NCBI RefSeq assembly: GCF_014199255.1
Contig: NZ_JACIJF010000009.1
Coordinates: forward strand, 98,923 to 162,922
Length of the DNA: 64,000 nucleotides
Direction of reading: 5' to 3'
Source: Sphingomonas xinjiangensis
GTDB lineage: Bacteria > Pseudomonadota > Alphaproteobacteria > Sphingomonadales > Sphingomonadaceae
How positions within the stretch are numbered: the first letter of the stretch is position 1; each line of letters begins with the position of its first letter. Below are positions 19,552 through 27,633 of the stretch, one piece after another. Under the pieces are notes generated by a model that was not told where the DNA came from, ran no database searches, and worked only from the letters and a program-made list of their open reading frames with translations. A program made the translations under genes and the position numbers.

Positions 19552-21201
19552 TCATTGACGCACGCTTTCAAGGTAACGGTGCAAGGCCGACACCACCACC
19601 GATCCTTCACCAACACCCGACGCCACGCGCTTGATCGATCCGGCGCGCACGTCCCCGACCGCGAATATGCCGGGACGGGACGAGCAAAACAGGGTGTGTC
19701 CCTCACTCGTCTGCACGAACCCAGCAGGGTCCAGGTCGACGCAGCCATTCATCCAGTCGGTATTCGGCTCCGCACCGATCATCACGAACAGCGCGCCGAC
19801 CTCATGCCGTTCGGACGCGCTGCTCTGGCGATTGGTCCAGCGCAGGGCGCGCAGATGCCCTTCCCCCTCCAGCTCGGTGACTTCGGTAAAGGGGTGCAGC
19901 GTGATGCGGTCGGACGCTTCGATCCGCTCGATCAGGTAACTCGACATGGTCGCGGCAAGCCCCGCCCCGCGCACCAGAATATGGACATGGCCAGCGGTGC
20001 GTGACAGGAAGATCGCCGCCTGGCCCGCCGAGTTGCCGCCGCCGACGACGACCACCTCTTGCGAGGCGCAAAGCCCAGCCTCCATGGCCGTGGCGGCATA
20101 ATAGATGCCGTTGCCCTCCAGCTCGGCGTAGAACGGGAGGTCGAGCGTGCGGTAGCGGGCGCCGGTCGCCACCACCACTGCACGCGCCTGGATACTGGCG
20201 CCGTCGTCCAAATGCAGGCGGAAAGGCTGTACGTCGCAGTCAATTGCCGACACCGATCGCGACACGAGCAGCCGCGCGCCGAACTTCTGCGCCTGGACCT
20301 GCGCGCGGCCGGCCAGTGCCTGACCTGAGATTCCAGTAGGGAAGCCGAGGTAATTCTCGATCTTGGAGCTGGTTCCCGCTTGGCCACCGGGCGCCACCGA
20401 TTCGATTACGATCGTATCCAGCCCCTCCGAAGCAGCGTACACCGCCGTCGCCAGCCCGGCTGGGCCGGCACCGACCACCGCCACGTCATGAACATGGTCG
20501 GGGTCAATCGCTACGGTGAGACCCAGCGCGTCGGCAAGCTGCGCATTGGAGGGCCGGCGCAATACGCGCCCATCTGCGACCACCACTGGCAGATCGGCAT
20601 GGCTCAGCGAGAAGCATTCGAGAAACCCGGCGGCGTCGGCATCCTGTTCGGTGTCGATCCGGCGGTGCGGCAGCGCGTTACGGGTCAGGAACGTCTCAAG
20701 CCGCGCGGTGTCGGCCATGTGGCCGGGGCCCACCAGTGCCACTCCGGCTTCGCCGTGCAGCAACATGCCCACGCGGCGCAGGATGAATGCCCGCATCACG
20801 ATCTCACCAATGTCGGGCTCGGCAGTGATCAGCCGCCGGAAATCGGCGCGGCCCACGCGGATCACCCGCGTGCCCGGCAGCGCCCGTGCACTGACTAGTA
20901 TGGTGCGGTCGTTGAACAAGTCGAGTTCACCGGTGAACTGGCCGGGCACGTGCTGGTGCACGATATGCTCGATGCCCTTCACGTCGCGGTCGAGAATTTC
21001 GATCCCCCCTTCCAAGCACAGGAAGAAGTCCACGCTGCGGTCGCCCCGCCGGAACAGAAAGGCGCCGCCGGCCACTATCTCGTCGACGCCGAAACGCCCT
21101 ATTCGATCGGTCATCTCAGCCGAAAGGATTGGAAAGGTCTGCGCCGCCCGCGCATACGGGTCGGCGGCGTCGACGGGCTTGGCAGGCGAATCGCTATGCA
21201 T
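19552..21201 (-). CDS. Fusion of cyclic-nucleotide-binding, glutaredoxin-like and thioredoxin-reductase-like domains
   Basis: A 549-residue protein. The N-terminal cNMP-binding fold (about 15-130, with LFRRGDRSVDFF) is followed by a glutaredoxin-like segment (about 155-230). A pyridine nucleotide-disulfide reductase module comes last (VGAGPAGLATAVYAA for FAD, VVVGGGNSAGQAA for NAD(P)H, GVFAVGD-like GIFAVGDVRAG near the end). Where TrxB has its redox CxxC there is YYAATAMEA, so it cannot be a classical thioredoxin reductase. ATG 21201 is preferred over an in-frame start 23 codons earlier. It probably shares a transcript with DUF3297. Confidence 0.85.
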   Translation of the reverse strand: MHSDSPAKPVDAADPYARAAQTFPILSAEMTDRIGRFGVDEIVAGGAFLFRRGDRSVDFFLCLEGGIEILDRDVKGIEHIVHQHVPGQFTGELDLFNDRTILVSARALPGTRVIRVGRADFRRLITAEPDIGEIVMRAFILRRVGMLLHGEAGVALVGPGHMADTARLETFLTRNALPHRRIDTEQDADAAGFLECFSLSHADLPVVVADGRVLRRPSNAQLADALGLTVAIDPDHVHDVAVVGAGPAGLATAVYAASEGLDTIVIESVAPGGQAGTSSKIENYLGFPTGISGQALAGRAQVQAQKFGARLLVSRSVSAIDCDVQPFRLHLDDGASIQARAVVVATGARYRTLDLPFYAELEGNGIYYAATAMEAGLCASQEVVVVGGGNSAGQAAIFLSRTAGHVHILVRGAGLAATMSSYLIERIEASDRITLHPFTEVTELEGEGHLRALRWTNRQSSASERHEVGALFVMIGAEPNTDWMNGCVDLDPAGFVQTSEGHTLFCSSRPGIFAVGDVRAGSIKRVASGVGEGSVVVSALHRYLESVRQ

Positions 21202-21290
21202 GGCCCTAGTGTAGCTGCACATCCCTGCAAACGAAGAGGGCGGCGCGAGCCAGAGCCCGTGCCGCCCCATTCATGCGTCAGCTTGCCGGT

Positions 21291-21653
21291 TCAGCGGCAG
21301 TAGCGCACCGCCACCGGGTGGCCGAGATAAGGATCGTACATCCGGCGCACGCGGCAGCGGTCCCAGCCGCGATAGCGGCGATAGTGATCGCGATAATAGT
21401 AACCGTCGACCGGGTAATAGCCGCGCGTGCGGTAGAAGCGCCGGTCGTAGTCATAGCGACGATCATACCGGCTGCCGCTGGCCAGCGCCGCGCCGATCGC
21501 CAGGCCCGCGATGCCCGCCACCACCGCAGCGCCATTGTCGCGATCACGATAATAGCGGCGATAGCGCTGCGCCTCCGCGGCGGGAGCGACGGCGGTGAGG
21601 ACGGTCGCGCCGAGAACGCTGCCGAGCACCGCCTTCTTTACGAAATTGGTCAT
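21291..21653 (-). CDS. Small secreted Tyr/Arg-rich glycine-zipper protein
   Basis: A 120-residue envelope or periplasmic protein with a signal peptide (ends AAEAQ). A Gly/Ala hydrophobic segment follows (VVAGIAGLAIGAALA) that could insert in or lean on a membrane. The tail is dominated by Tyr, Arg and Asp and has two cysteines near the end. Similar proteins are common in sphingomonads but have no established function. The second of two adjacent ATGs is chosen because AAGGAGG is then five bases away. Confidence 0.75.
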   Translation of the reverse strand: MTNFVKKAVLGSVLGATVLTAVAPAAEAQRYRRYYRDRDNGAAVVAGIAGLAIGAALASGSRYDRRYDYDRRFYRTRGYYPVDGYYYRDHYRRYRGWDRCRVRRMYDPYLGHPVAVRYCR

Positions 21654-21786
21654 CATTGCCTCCTTCAACCAGGCGCAGCCACGCCAAGGAGGAGGCCGCG
21701 CCGATAGCTGCAGGCATAACGCCGGGCACCTGAACCGGTTCGAAATCAACTGTTCAGCCGAAGTTTAGCCGGTTAACGGCAGCGCC

Positions 21787-22188
21787 ATGGCGTATTGGCT
21801 CCTCCGCTCCGAACCCGATGCTTATGGCTGGGACGATCTGGTCCGCGACGGCGCGACCGAGTGGAACGGAGTGCGCAACTACACCGCGCGCAATTTCCTG
21901 AAGGACATGCAGCCAGGGGACCAAGCGATCTTTTACCATTCCAACATCCAAAAGGCGGCAGTGGGCATCATGGAGATCACCCGAGCCTGGCAGCCCGACG
22001 GCGATGACGGCAAATGGGCCAGCGTTGCGGTGAAGCCGCTCGCCAAGCTCGCCAACCCGGTCCCGCTGCCCGATATAAAGGCCGAGCCGCGCCTGGCGAC
22101 GCTCGAAATGCTGCGCCAGTCGCGCCTGTCGGTCACGCCCGTGCGACCCGAGGAGTGGCAGGTGCTGTTGGAGATGGCCGAACGGTAA
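21787..22188 (+). CDS. EVE domain protein
   Basis: A 133-residue single-domain EVE protein (fold related to PUA, YTH and ASCH modules that bind modified nucleobases). The diagnostic start MAYWLLRSEPDAYGWDDL is followed by EWNGVRNYTARNFLK, GDQAIFYHSN and a C-terminal helical LLEMAER. The substrate of stand-alone EVE proteins is not settled; binding of modified DNA or RNA is the family expectation. It is divergent from the secreted Tyr-rich gene and convergent with the next gene. Confidence 0.9.
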   Translation: MAYWLLRSEPDAYGWDDLVRDGATEWNGVRNYTARNFLKDMQPGDQAIFYHSNIQKAAVGIMEITRAWQPDGDDGKWASVAVKPLAKLANPVPLPDIKAEPRLATLEMLRQSRLSVTPVRPEEWQVLLEMAER

Positions 22189-22201
22189 AGCGACCAAGCG
22201 T

Positions 22202-22735
22202 TCACGGCACCCTGGGCGCGGCTACCACGACGGGATCGTCGAGCGGGATCGCCACTCGCTTCGACTTATCGGGCTTTTTGGCTAAGTTGCGCTTCACCGC
22301 GCCGCCAATGTCGGACACCAAGGCGACCGGATCACGCCCTTCTCCAGGGGTCTCGCAGCAACTGTCGGGATCGATCAGCTTGCCGATACCGCGGATCAGC
22401 ATCGTTCCGCCGCCGAGCAGGTCTATCCCCGTCGTGCAGCCTCCCGACCGCGTGGCACAAGGCGCGTTGGTCAAGGCCAGTGCGCCTGCCCCGCTTATAT
22501 CGGGGTTACCTGGCATCGGACGGTCGGGCGGTCCTCGCTCGGCGGGCAGCGGCAGCCGCGCGCTTTGCGACCCGTCACGCTGACCGCACACCAACACCTC
22601 GTCAGGCCGTAGGGGGCGCCCCGCACAAGGGTCCGCAAGGATCGACCAGCGCTGGCTACCGCCCGGCGTTGTTTCGACCCCCGCACGCGGCGCATCCTGG
22701 GCCATGGCCAGTCCCAGCATCAAGGCAAGAAGCAT
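22202..22735 (-). CDS. Secreted hypothetical protein with cysteine-rich core
   Basis: A 177-residue protein starting with a short hydrophobic signal-like segment (MLLALMLGLAMAQ). It has cysteine pairs further on (DPCAGRP, VLVCGQ, APCATRSGGC, DSCC), suggesting periplasmic disulphides. No family is recognised. The C-terminus is basic then Pro/Val-rich. ATG 22735 is chosen because it starts the signal peptide; an earlier start gives 30 basic residues. Its 3' end lies 13 bp from the convergent EVE gene. Confidence 0.6.
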   Translation of the reverse strand: MLLALMLGLAMAQDAPRAGVETTPGGSQRWSILADPCAGRPLRPDEVLVCGQRDGSQSARLPLPAERGPPDRPMPGNPDISGAGALALTNAPCATRSGGCTTGIDLLGGGTMLIRGIGKLIDPDSCCETPGEGRDPVALVSDIGGAVKRNLAKKPDKSKRVAIPLDDPVVVAAPRVP

Positions 22736-22937
22736 CCGCCACCTCCGAATTGTCCACCCAAGCCAATCATGGCTGCGCGGCAAAACCAAGGCAGGCGAAT
22801 GCCAGAAGCGCTGGCGCGCTGGCATGTCTTCAAAGGCAGTCGCGCTACCGACTTCTCACAGGCAGGCGCAGACCGATGCAAGGCTGTCGTCGCGTTGGGG
22901 CCTTCCCAGGTGTAATCAGCGCTGCCATGCCTTCTGC

Positions 22938-23609
22938 ATGACCGGCTATCTCAACGCCTGGCGCGGTCTCCCGCGCCGACAGCTTGCAATGCTTCTGACG
23001 CTCGCAATCGCCATCGTGCTCGCCAATGTTCACCAACCTTACCCGGAGATTGCACCACTCCAGCACGTGCCTACCCTGGTGTTGGTACTTGCCGCGCCAC
23101 TGCTGCTAAATCGCTGCCCCTTATCGAACCAGGCGGTTGGAATGCTGCTGATCTTCTGGCTGCTTCATACGCTTGGAGGCCGATACACGTATTCAAACGT
23201 GCCCTATGACGCGTGGATGCAATCGCTATCCGGGTTCACGTTCAGCGGCGTGTTCGGGCTGACGCGCAACGGGTACGACCGCCTGGTGCATCTGGCGTTC
23301 GGGCTGCTTTGGGTATTGCCCATCGCCGAGACCGCGCGAGGGCGTGCGGAGCTGGGCTGGCGCGGCAGCTTGCTGGCGGCGATCTTCTTCGTCGGCACCA
23401 TGAGCGCTCTATACGAGATCTTCGAGTGGATATTGACCCTCTACGCCTCGCCGGGGCTGGCGGACGATTATAACGGCCAGCAAGGCGACGTCTGGGATGC
23501 CCAAAAGGATATGGCCATAGCGATCGGCGGAGCGGCGGTCGCCGCAACATGGCACGCCGCTCGAGGGAACCGGCATGACCGGGGCAGCCACGGTATCGGC
23601 GCCGGGTAA
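22938..23609 (+). CDS. DUF2238 (YjdF-like) integral membrane protein
   Basis: A 223-residue protein with about six membrane helices. It shows the DUF2238 pattern: YSNVPYD, NGYDRLVHLAFGLL, an ALYEIFEW helix and a closing GQQGDVWDAQKDM motif, with acidic and histidine residues in the membrane. The family has no established function. ATG 22938 matches the family start. It is transcribed alone, with no evident partner. Confidence 0.83.
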   Translation: MTGYLNAWRGLPRRQLAMLLTLAIAIVLANVHQPYPEIAPLQHVPTLVLVLAAPLLLNRCPLSNQAVGMLLIFWLLHTLGGRYTYSNVPYDAWMQSLSGFTFSGVFGLTRNGYDRLVHLAFGLLWVLPIAETARGRAELGWRGSLLAAIFFVGTMSALYEIFEWILTLYASPGLADDYNGQQGDVWDAQKDMAIAIGGAAVAATWHAARGNRHDRGSHGIGAG

Positions 23610-23741
23610 CGCGAACAGCCCCGAGCAGGCGTTCGCTGCCGTAGCTCGGCCTTCGGCGCCTCATGGTAGCGAGCAGGTTGGGTGGCGTTTATCGGGCGCA
23701 AAGCGGCTGACTGTCCGCAGCATCGGCGTTATCGGTGCGCG

Positions 23742-23996
23742 ATGGCGAGGAAGAAGCGCTATTTGAGCGCGACCATGGCCGATGGCTATGTCAAGACGAT
23801 CGGGCCGACGGCCGCCCCCTTTACGCATTTCTGGCGGATCGTTGCCCATCTTCAGAACGGCAAGACGGAAGTTTTCTGGGGGCATGCGAATTCGCTGAAG
23901 GAGGCCATCGGCAAAAAGGCCGCGACCGAGGAAGCGGCCAGGCAGCGCGGTTGGACGGCTTTCGAGTTCGAGGTCGTGAAGCTCACCGAGAGCTGA
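23742..23996 (+). CDS. Small hypothetical protein
   Basis: An 84-residue soluble protein, basic at the N-terminus (MARKKRYLSA), with a compact alternating hydrophobic pattern (FWRIVAHLQNGKTEVFWG) and a lysine/alanine helix. I do not recognise it. Codon usage and length suggest a real gene. A longer in-frame start 60 bp upstream is less likely. Confidence 0.55.
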   Translation: MARKKRYLSATMADGYVKTIGPTAAPFTHFWRIVAHLQNGKTEVFWGHANSLKEAIGKKAATEEAARQRGWTAFEFEVVKLTES

Positions 23997-24095
23997 GGCC
24001 GAAGGCAGCGCAGGACAGGGAACGGAAACCGGCAACCGCACGCAGTGGCCCTCGCCAGCCCGCACACGGGCCTGATCGATGCAAGCGGCGCGGCC

Positions 24096-24353
24096 TTACA
24101 GCCCAAGCCGATCCAGCGCCGACGTCAGCTCTTCGTTCGTTTCCTCCGCATCTTTGGGGAGAAGGCGGTTCAGCGCGGTCTGCACCCGCTTCTGCGCGAC
24201 CTGAAGCGTCTTGTGCCGCACCTCCCGCGTGGCGTTGGTCCGCCAGGACGGGCTTTCCCCCAGCAGCGCCGCCCATTTGGCTTCTTCCGCAGCGAGGATC
24301 GCCAGCGCCAGCCGCAGGCCATCGCGCTGGCCGCTCGCATAGTCGTCAGACAT
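24096..24353 (-). CDS. Small helical hypothetical protein
   Basis: An 85-residue, largely alpha-helical soluble protein (GLRLALAILAAEEAKWAAL, then RHKTLQVAQKRVQTALNRLL). There is no signal peptide or recognised motif. It may form a helical bundle or dimer. No partner gene is obvious. Confidence 0.6.
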   Translation of the reverse strand: MSDDYASGQRDGLRLALAILAAEEAKWAALLGESPSWRTNATREVRHKTLQVAQKRVQTALNRLLPKDAEETNEELTSALDRLGL

Positions 24354-24526
24354 CAGGCACCCTCAAGCGTTACAGTCTCCACAACGCGATAGCCAATAAG
24401 CGGCGATTTGAAGAGATAAGGTTCACACGCGCTAACCGCGTCAGGGACTGAGCCATCGAAATATCATTGAACCAACGCCCACCATCAAGCGTCAAACCGG
24501 ACCACTCACAAGGCGAGGATCATCCC

Positions 24527-24877
24527 ATGCTGGTTCGCAAATTCGCAATCACCGACGCGCGGTTCGAGCGCTCGCCCGGGCAGGATGCCGACGTGTTCGC
24601 GGGCAATGTGATCGATCAGCGCGACGGCGCGCCGATCACCATCGGCTATGGCCGCTACGCCCCCGACCAGAGCATCGACGAGGCGATCGCCGTGGACGAT
24701 GTGATGATCGTGCTTGAAGGCCGGCTGTCCGTGTCCTCGTACGCCGGTACGGTTACAGCCGGTCCGGGTGAGATCATCCATATGCCCAAGGGCCAGTCGG
24801 TCACGATCCGCTCGCACGAACAGGGCGCGGTTACCGCCTATGTCACCTACCCGCACTGGCAGGAGGCGAGCGCCTGA
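24527..24877 (+). CDS. Cupin protein, EutQ-like
   Basis: A 116-residue single cupin barrel. It shows the glycine-rich cupin turns (VLEGRLSVSS, GPGEIIHMPKGQSVTI) but has few of the histidines of metal-binding cupins, like the EutQ (ethanolamine utilization) branch. No other eut gene is nearby, so the family name should not be read as a function. ATG 24527 opens directly on the barrel. It is convergent with typA, with a terminator hairpin between. Confidence 0.75.
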   Translation: MLVRKFAITDARFERSPGQDADVFAGNVIDQRDGAPITIGYGRYAPDQSIDEAIAVDDVMIVLEGRLSVSSYAGTVTAGPGEIIHMPKGQSVTIRSHEQGAVTAYVTYPHWQEASA

Positions 24878-24906
24878 CGCGCTGGTGGCAGCGCGAGCCA
24901 CAAACG

Positions 24907-24938
24907 AAAAAGCGCCGGAGTTTCCCCCGGCGCCTTTC
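24907..24938. terminator. Bidirectional terminator between cupin and typA genes
   Basis: AAAAAGCGCCGG ... CCGGCGCCTTTCC: a seven-base-pair GC stem (24912-24918 with 24927-24933) flanked by A-rich and T-rich runs, suitable for both converging genes. Confidence 0.75.
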
Positions 24939-24958
24939 CTACCGCAAACTTCCCGGCT

Positions 24959-26803
24959 TTACGCCGCGCTCTTCGCCCGGCTGGCGCGCTTGCGCTCATT
25001 GGGGTCGAGGAAGCGCTTGCGCAGGCGGATCTTGGTCGGGGTGACTTCGACCATCTCGTCATCGTCGATATAGGCGATCGCCTGTTCCAGCGTCATCTTC
25101 TTCGGCGGGGTCAGGCGGACGGCATCGTCCTTGCCGCCCGACGCGCGGAAGTTGGTCAGCTGCTTCGCCTTCATCGGGTTGACCTCAAGGTCTTCCGTCT
25201 TGGCGTTCTCGCCGATGATCATGCCCTCATACAGCGCTTCGCCATGGCCGACGAACAGGATGCCGCGCTCTTCGAGCGGACCCAGCGCATAGGACTGCGC
25301 CTCGCCATTGCCGTTCGAGATCAGCACGCCGTTCTTGCGGCCTTCGATGTTGCCCTTGTGCGGGCCATACTTCTCGAAAAGGCGGTTCATAATGCCGGTG
25401 CCACGCGTGTCCGACAGGAACTCGCCATGATAGCCGATCATGCCGCGCGACGGCGCGGAGAAGGTGATGCGGGTCTTGCCGCCGCCCGAGGGACGCATGT
25501 CGGTCATCTCGGCCTTGCGCAGGTTCATCTTCTCGACGACCGTGCCCGAATATTCCTCGTCCACGTCGATGATGACGGTTTCATACGGCTCGGTCTTCTT
25601 GCCGTCCTCGTCCTCGCCGAACAGCACGCGCGGGCGGCTGATGCCCAGCTCGAAGCCTTCGCGGCGCATCGTTTCGATCAGCACGCCGAGCTGAAGCTCG
25701 CCGCGGCCGGCGACTTCGAAGCTGTCACGGTCCGACGCCTCGGTCACCTTCACGGCGACGTTCGATTCGGCTTCGCGGAACAGGCGGTCGCGGATCATGC
25801 GCGACGTCACCTTGGTGCCCTCACGGCCCGCCATCGGCGAATCGTTGACGGCGAAGCGCATCGACAGCGTGGGCGGATCGATCGGCTGCGCGTGCAGCGG
25901 CTCACTGACCGAGGGATCGCAGATCGTGTTCGACACGGTAGCGACCGCGAGGCCGGCGAGCGAGATGATGTCACCTGCCTTGGCTTCGTCGACCGGCACG
26001 CGCTCCAGGCCGCGGAACGAGAGGATCTTGGACGCGCGGCCAGTTTCAATGACCTTGCCATCGTTGTCCAGCGCGTGGATCGGCTGGTTGAGCTTCACCG
26101 TGCCCGAATTGACGCGGCCGGTGAGGATACGGCCCAGGAAGTTGTCGCGGTCGAGCAGCGTCACCAGGAAAGTGAACGGCACGTCCTCCACTTCGACCTT
26201 CGGTGCCGGCACGTGGCTGACGATGGTCTCGAACATCGGGATCAGCGTGCCTTCGCGCGCATCCATGTCGGTCGAGGCGTAGCCGTTGCGGCCCGAGGCG
26301 TAGAGCACCGGGAAGTCGAGCTGCTCGTCATTGGCGTCCAAGGACACGAACAGGTCGAACACTTCGTCCAGCACTTCCTGGATACGCGCGTCAGCGCGGT
26401 CCACCTTGTTGACCACGACGATCGGCTTGAGGCCGAGCGCCAGCGCCTTGCCGGTCACGAACTTCGTCTGCGGCATCGCGCCTTCCGACGAGTCGACGAG
26501 CAGAACGACACCGTCCACCATCGAGAGGATCCGCTCCACTTCGCCGCCGAAATCGGCGTGGCCGGGCGTGTCGACGATGTTGATGCGGATCGACTCGTCG
26601 CTGCCCGGCGGAGTCCAGTCGACCGAAGTCGGCTTGGCGAGAATGGTGATCCCGCGCTCCTTTTCGAGATCGTTCGAGTCCATCGCACGCTCTTCGACGC
26701 GCTGGTTGTCGCGGAAGGTACCGGACTGACGGAAAAGCTGGTCGACGAGCGTGGTCTTGCCGTGATCGACGTGGGCAATGATCGCCACGTTACGAAGGTT
26801 CAT
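24959..26803 (-). CDS. typA: Ribosome-associated GTPase TypA/BipA
   Basis: A translational GTPase of the EF-G family that acts on the ribosome during stress and subunit assembly. It has 614 residues. G1 AHVDHGKT (10-17), switch I RGITI, DTPGHADF (G3) and NKVDR (G4) are intact. Domain II, the EF-G-like domain III/V (GRGELQLGVLIE) and the TypA-specific C-terminal domain follow. The basic C-terminal tail is usual. AGGAAG precedes the ATG by five bases. It is divergent from the FMN reductase gene. Confidence 0.96.
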   Translation of the reverse strand: MNLRNVAIIAHVDHGKTTLVDQLFRQSGTFRDNQRVEERAMDSNDLEKERGITILAKPTSVDWTPPGSDESIRINIVDTPGHADFGGEVERILSMVDGVVLLVDSSEGAMPQTKFVTGKALALGLKPIVVVNKVDRADARIQEVLDEVFDLFVSLDANDEQLDFPVLYASGRNGYASTDMDAREGTLIPMFETIVSHVPAPKVEVEDVPFTFLVTLLDRDNFLGRILTGRVNSGTVKLNQPIHALDNDGKVIETGRASKILSFRGLERVPVDEAKAGDIISLAGLAVATVSNTICDPSVSEPLHAQPIDPPTLSMRFAVNDSPMAGREGTKVTSRMIRDRLFREAESNVAVKVTEASDRDSFEVAGRGELQLGVLIETMRREGFELGISRPRVLFGEDEDGKKTEPYETVIIDVDEEYSGTVVEKMNLRKAEMTDMRPSGGGKTRITFSAPSRGMIGYHGEFLSDTRGTGIMNRLFEKYGPHKGNIEGRKNGVLISNGNGEAQSYALGPLEERGILFVGHGEALYEGMIIGENAKTEDLEVNPMKAKQLTNFRASGGKDDAVRLTPPKKMTLEQAIAYIDDDEMVEVTPTKIRLRKRFLDPNERKRASRAKSAA

Positions 26804-26968
26804 GCGTGCTTCCTGGAAAGAGTTGGCGCGCCCTTACAGGAATTTGTGCGTCGCGGGAAGCCTGTGGGAAGTACCGGTTGGAAGGAACCAAGTTCGGGTC
26901 CCGCGCATCGAGGTCCACGCCATGGGATCACCGCGCCGGCCTGAGCCCCGCGCAGGAAAGGACAAGCA

Positions 26969-27538
26969 ATGACAGAGCCGCTCAACATCCTGGTGATCCT
27001 AGGTTCGGTGCGCGAGGGGCGAATGGCCGAACCGGTAGGGCAGTGGGTGGTGGAGCAGGCGCGAGGACGCGACGACATCGCCTGCGAACTGGTCGACCTG
27101 AAGGAATGGGACCTACCCTATTACCCCTATGCCGATGCGCCGGCGAAGGGGAACTACACCGATCCGCTGCAACAGCGCTGGGCGGAAAAGATCGGGGGCG
27201 CGGACGGTTATATCCTGATCGCGCCCGAATATAATCACGGGCCACCCGCCGTGCTCAAGAACGCGCTCGACTTCGTCTATGCCGAGTGGAACCGCAAGCC
27301 GGTCACATGTGTCGGCTATGGCGGAAACGGCGGGGCCCGGGCGGTCGAGCAGCTGACGGGAATCGCGCGTGAGTTGCAGATGGCGCCACTCGAAGCCTCG
27401 GTCCACATCATGGGCGTGTGGGGCAAGGTGAAGGACCGGGTCTTCGCCGGCGACGAGAAGGACCTGAAGTGGCTGGGGCACGCGTTCGACGAGATCGCCT
27501 GGTGGGGCCGCGCGCTGAAGACGGCACGGGGTGGCTGA
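26969..27538 (+). CDS. NADPH-dependent FMN reductase family protein
   Basis: A 189-residue flavodoxin-like oxidoreductase. LGSVREGRMAEPVGQW near the N-terminus binds FMN phosphate, and APEYNHGPPAVLKNALDF is the family signature. It probably reduces quinones, azo compounds or flavins with NAD(P)H; the physiological substrate is unknown. It is transcribed alone, divergent from typA. Confidence 0.88.
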   Translation: MTEPLNILVILGSVREGRMAEPVGQWVVEQARGRDDIACELVDLKEWDLPYYPYADAPAKGNYTDPLQQRWAEKIGGADGYILIAPEYNHGPPAVLKNALDFVYAEWNRKPVTCVGYGGNGGARAVEQLTGIARELQMAPLEASVHIMGVWGKVKDRVFAGDEKDLKWLGHAFDEIAWWGRALKTARGG

Positions 27539-27556
27539 CGGCCTGGCGGAGCGGCC

Positions 27557-27609
27557 GTGTCATATCTACATGACACACTTGGAACGCCGCCACATTGGCC
27601 GTATGACAC
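27557..27609 (+). promoter_or_regulatory. Candidate operator upstream of telA
   Basis: A perfect dyad GTGTCAT-N6-ATGACAC (27557-27563 and 27570-27576) is followed 26 bp downstream by a third half-site, ATGACAC (27603-27609). The set sits 25-77 bp before the telA ATG. I do not recognise the regulator. The repetition of the half-site is the main evidence for a protein-binding site. Confidence 0.55.
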
Positions 27610-27633
27610 GGGCCTCGACTTTGGAGGGATTGC

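Noticed and set aside
19552..21201. Annotation as thioredoxin reductase (TrxB)
   Set aside because: The redox-active CxxC is missing and two further domains are fused at the N-terminus.
24527..24877. Ethanolamine utilization locus, from the EutQ-like cupin
   Set aside because: No other eut gene is in the neighbourhood. The cupin resemblance alone does not carry the function.
25244..26944. Long plus-strand open frame opposite typA, and similar ones at 31377-33470 and 58569-60782
   Set aside because: They are antisense to typA, to cysQ-like/pmbA and to nirB respectively. The composition is His/Arg/Asp-biased and no domain is seen.
27581..27609. EcfG-type promoter (GGAAC ... CGTT) before telA
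   Set aside because: GGAAC is present, but only 14 bases separate it from CGTA. The usual spacing is 16-17 and the -10 core is CGTT.
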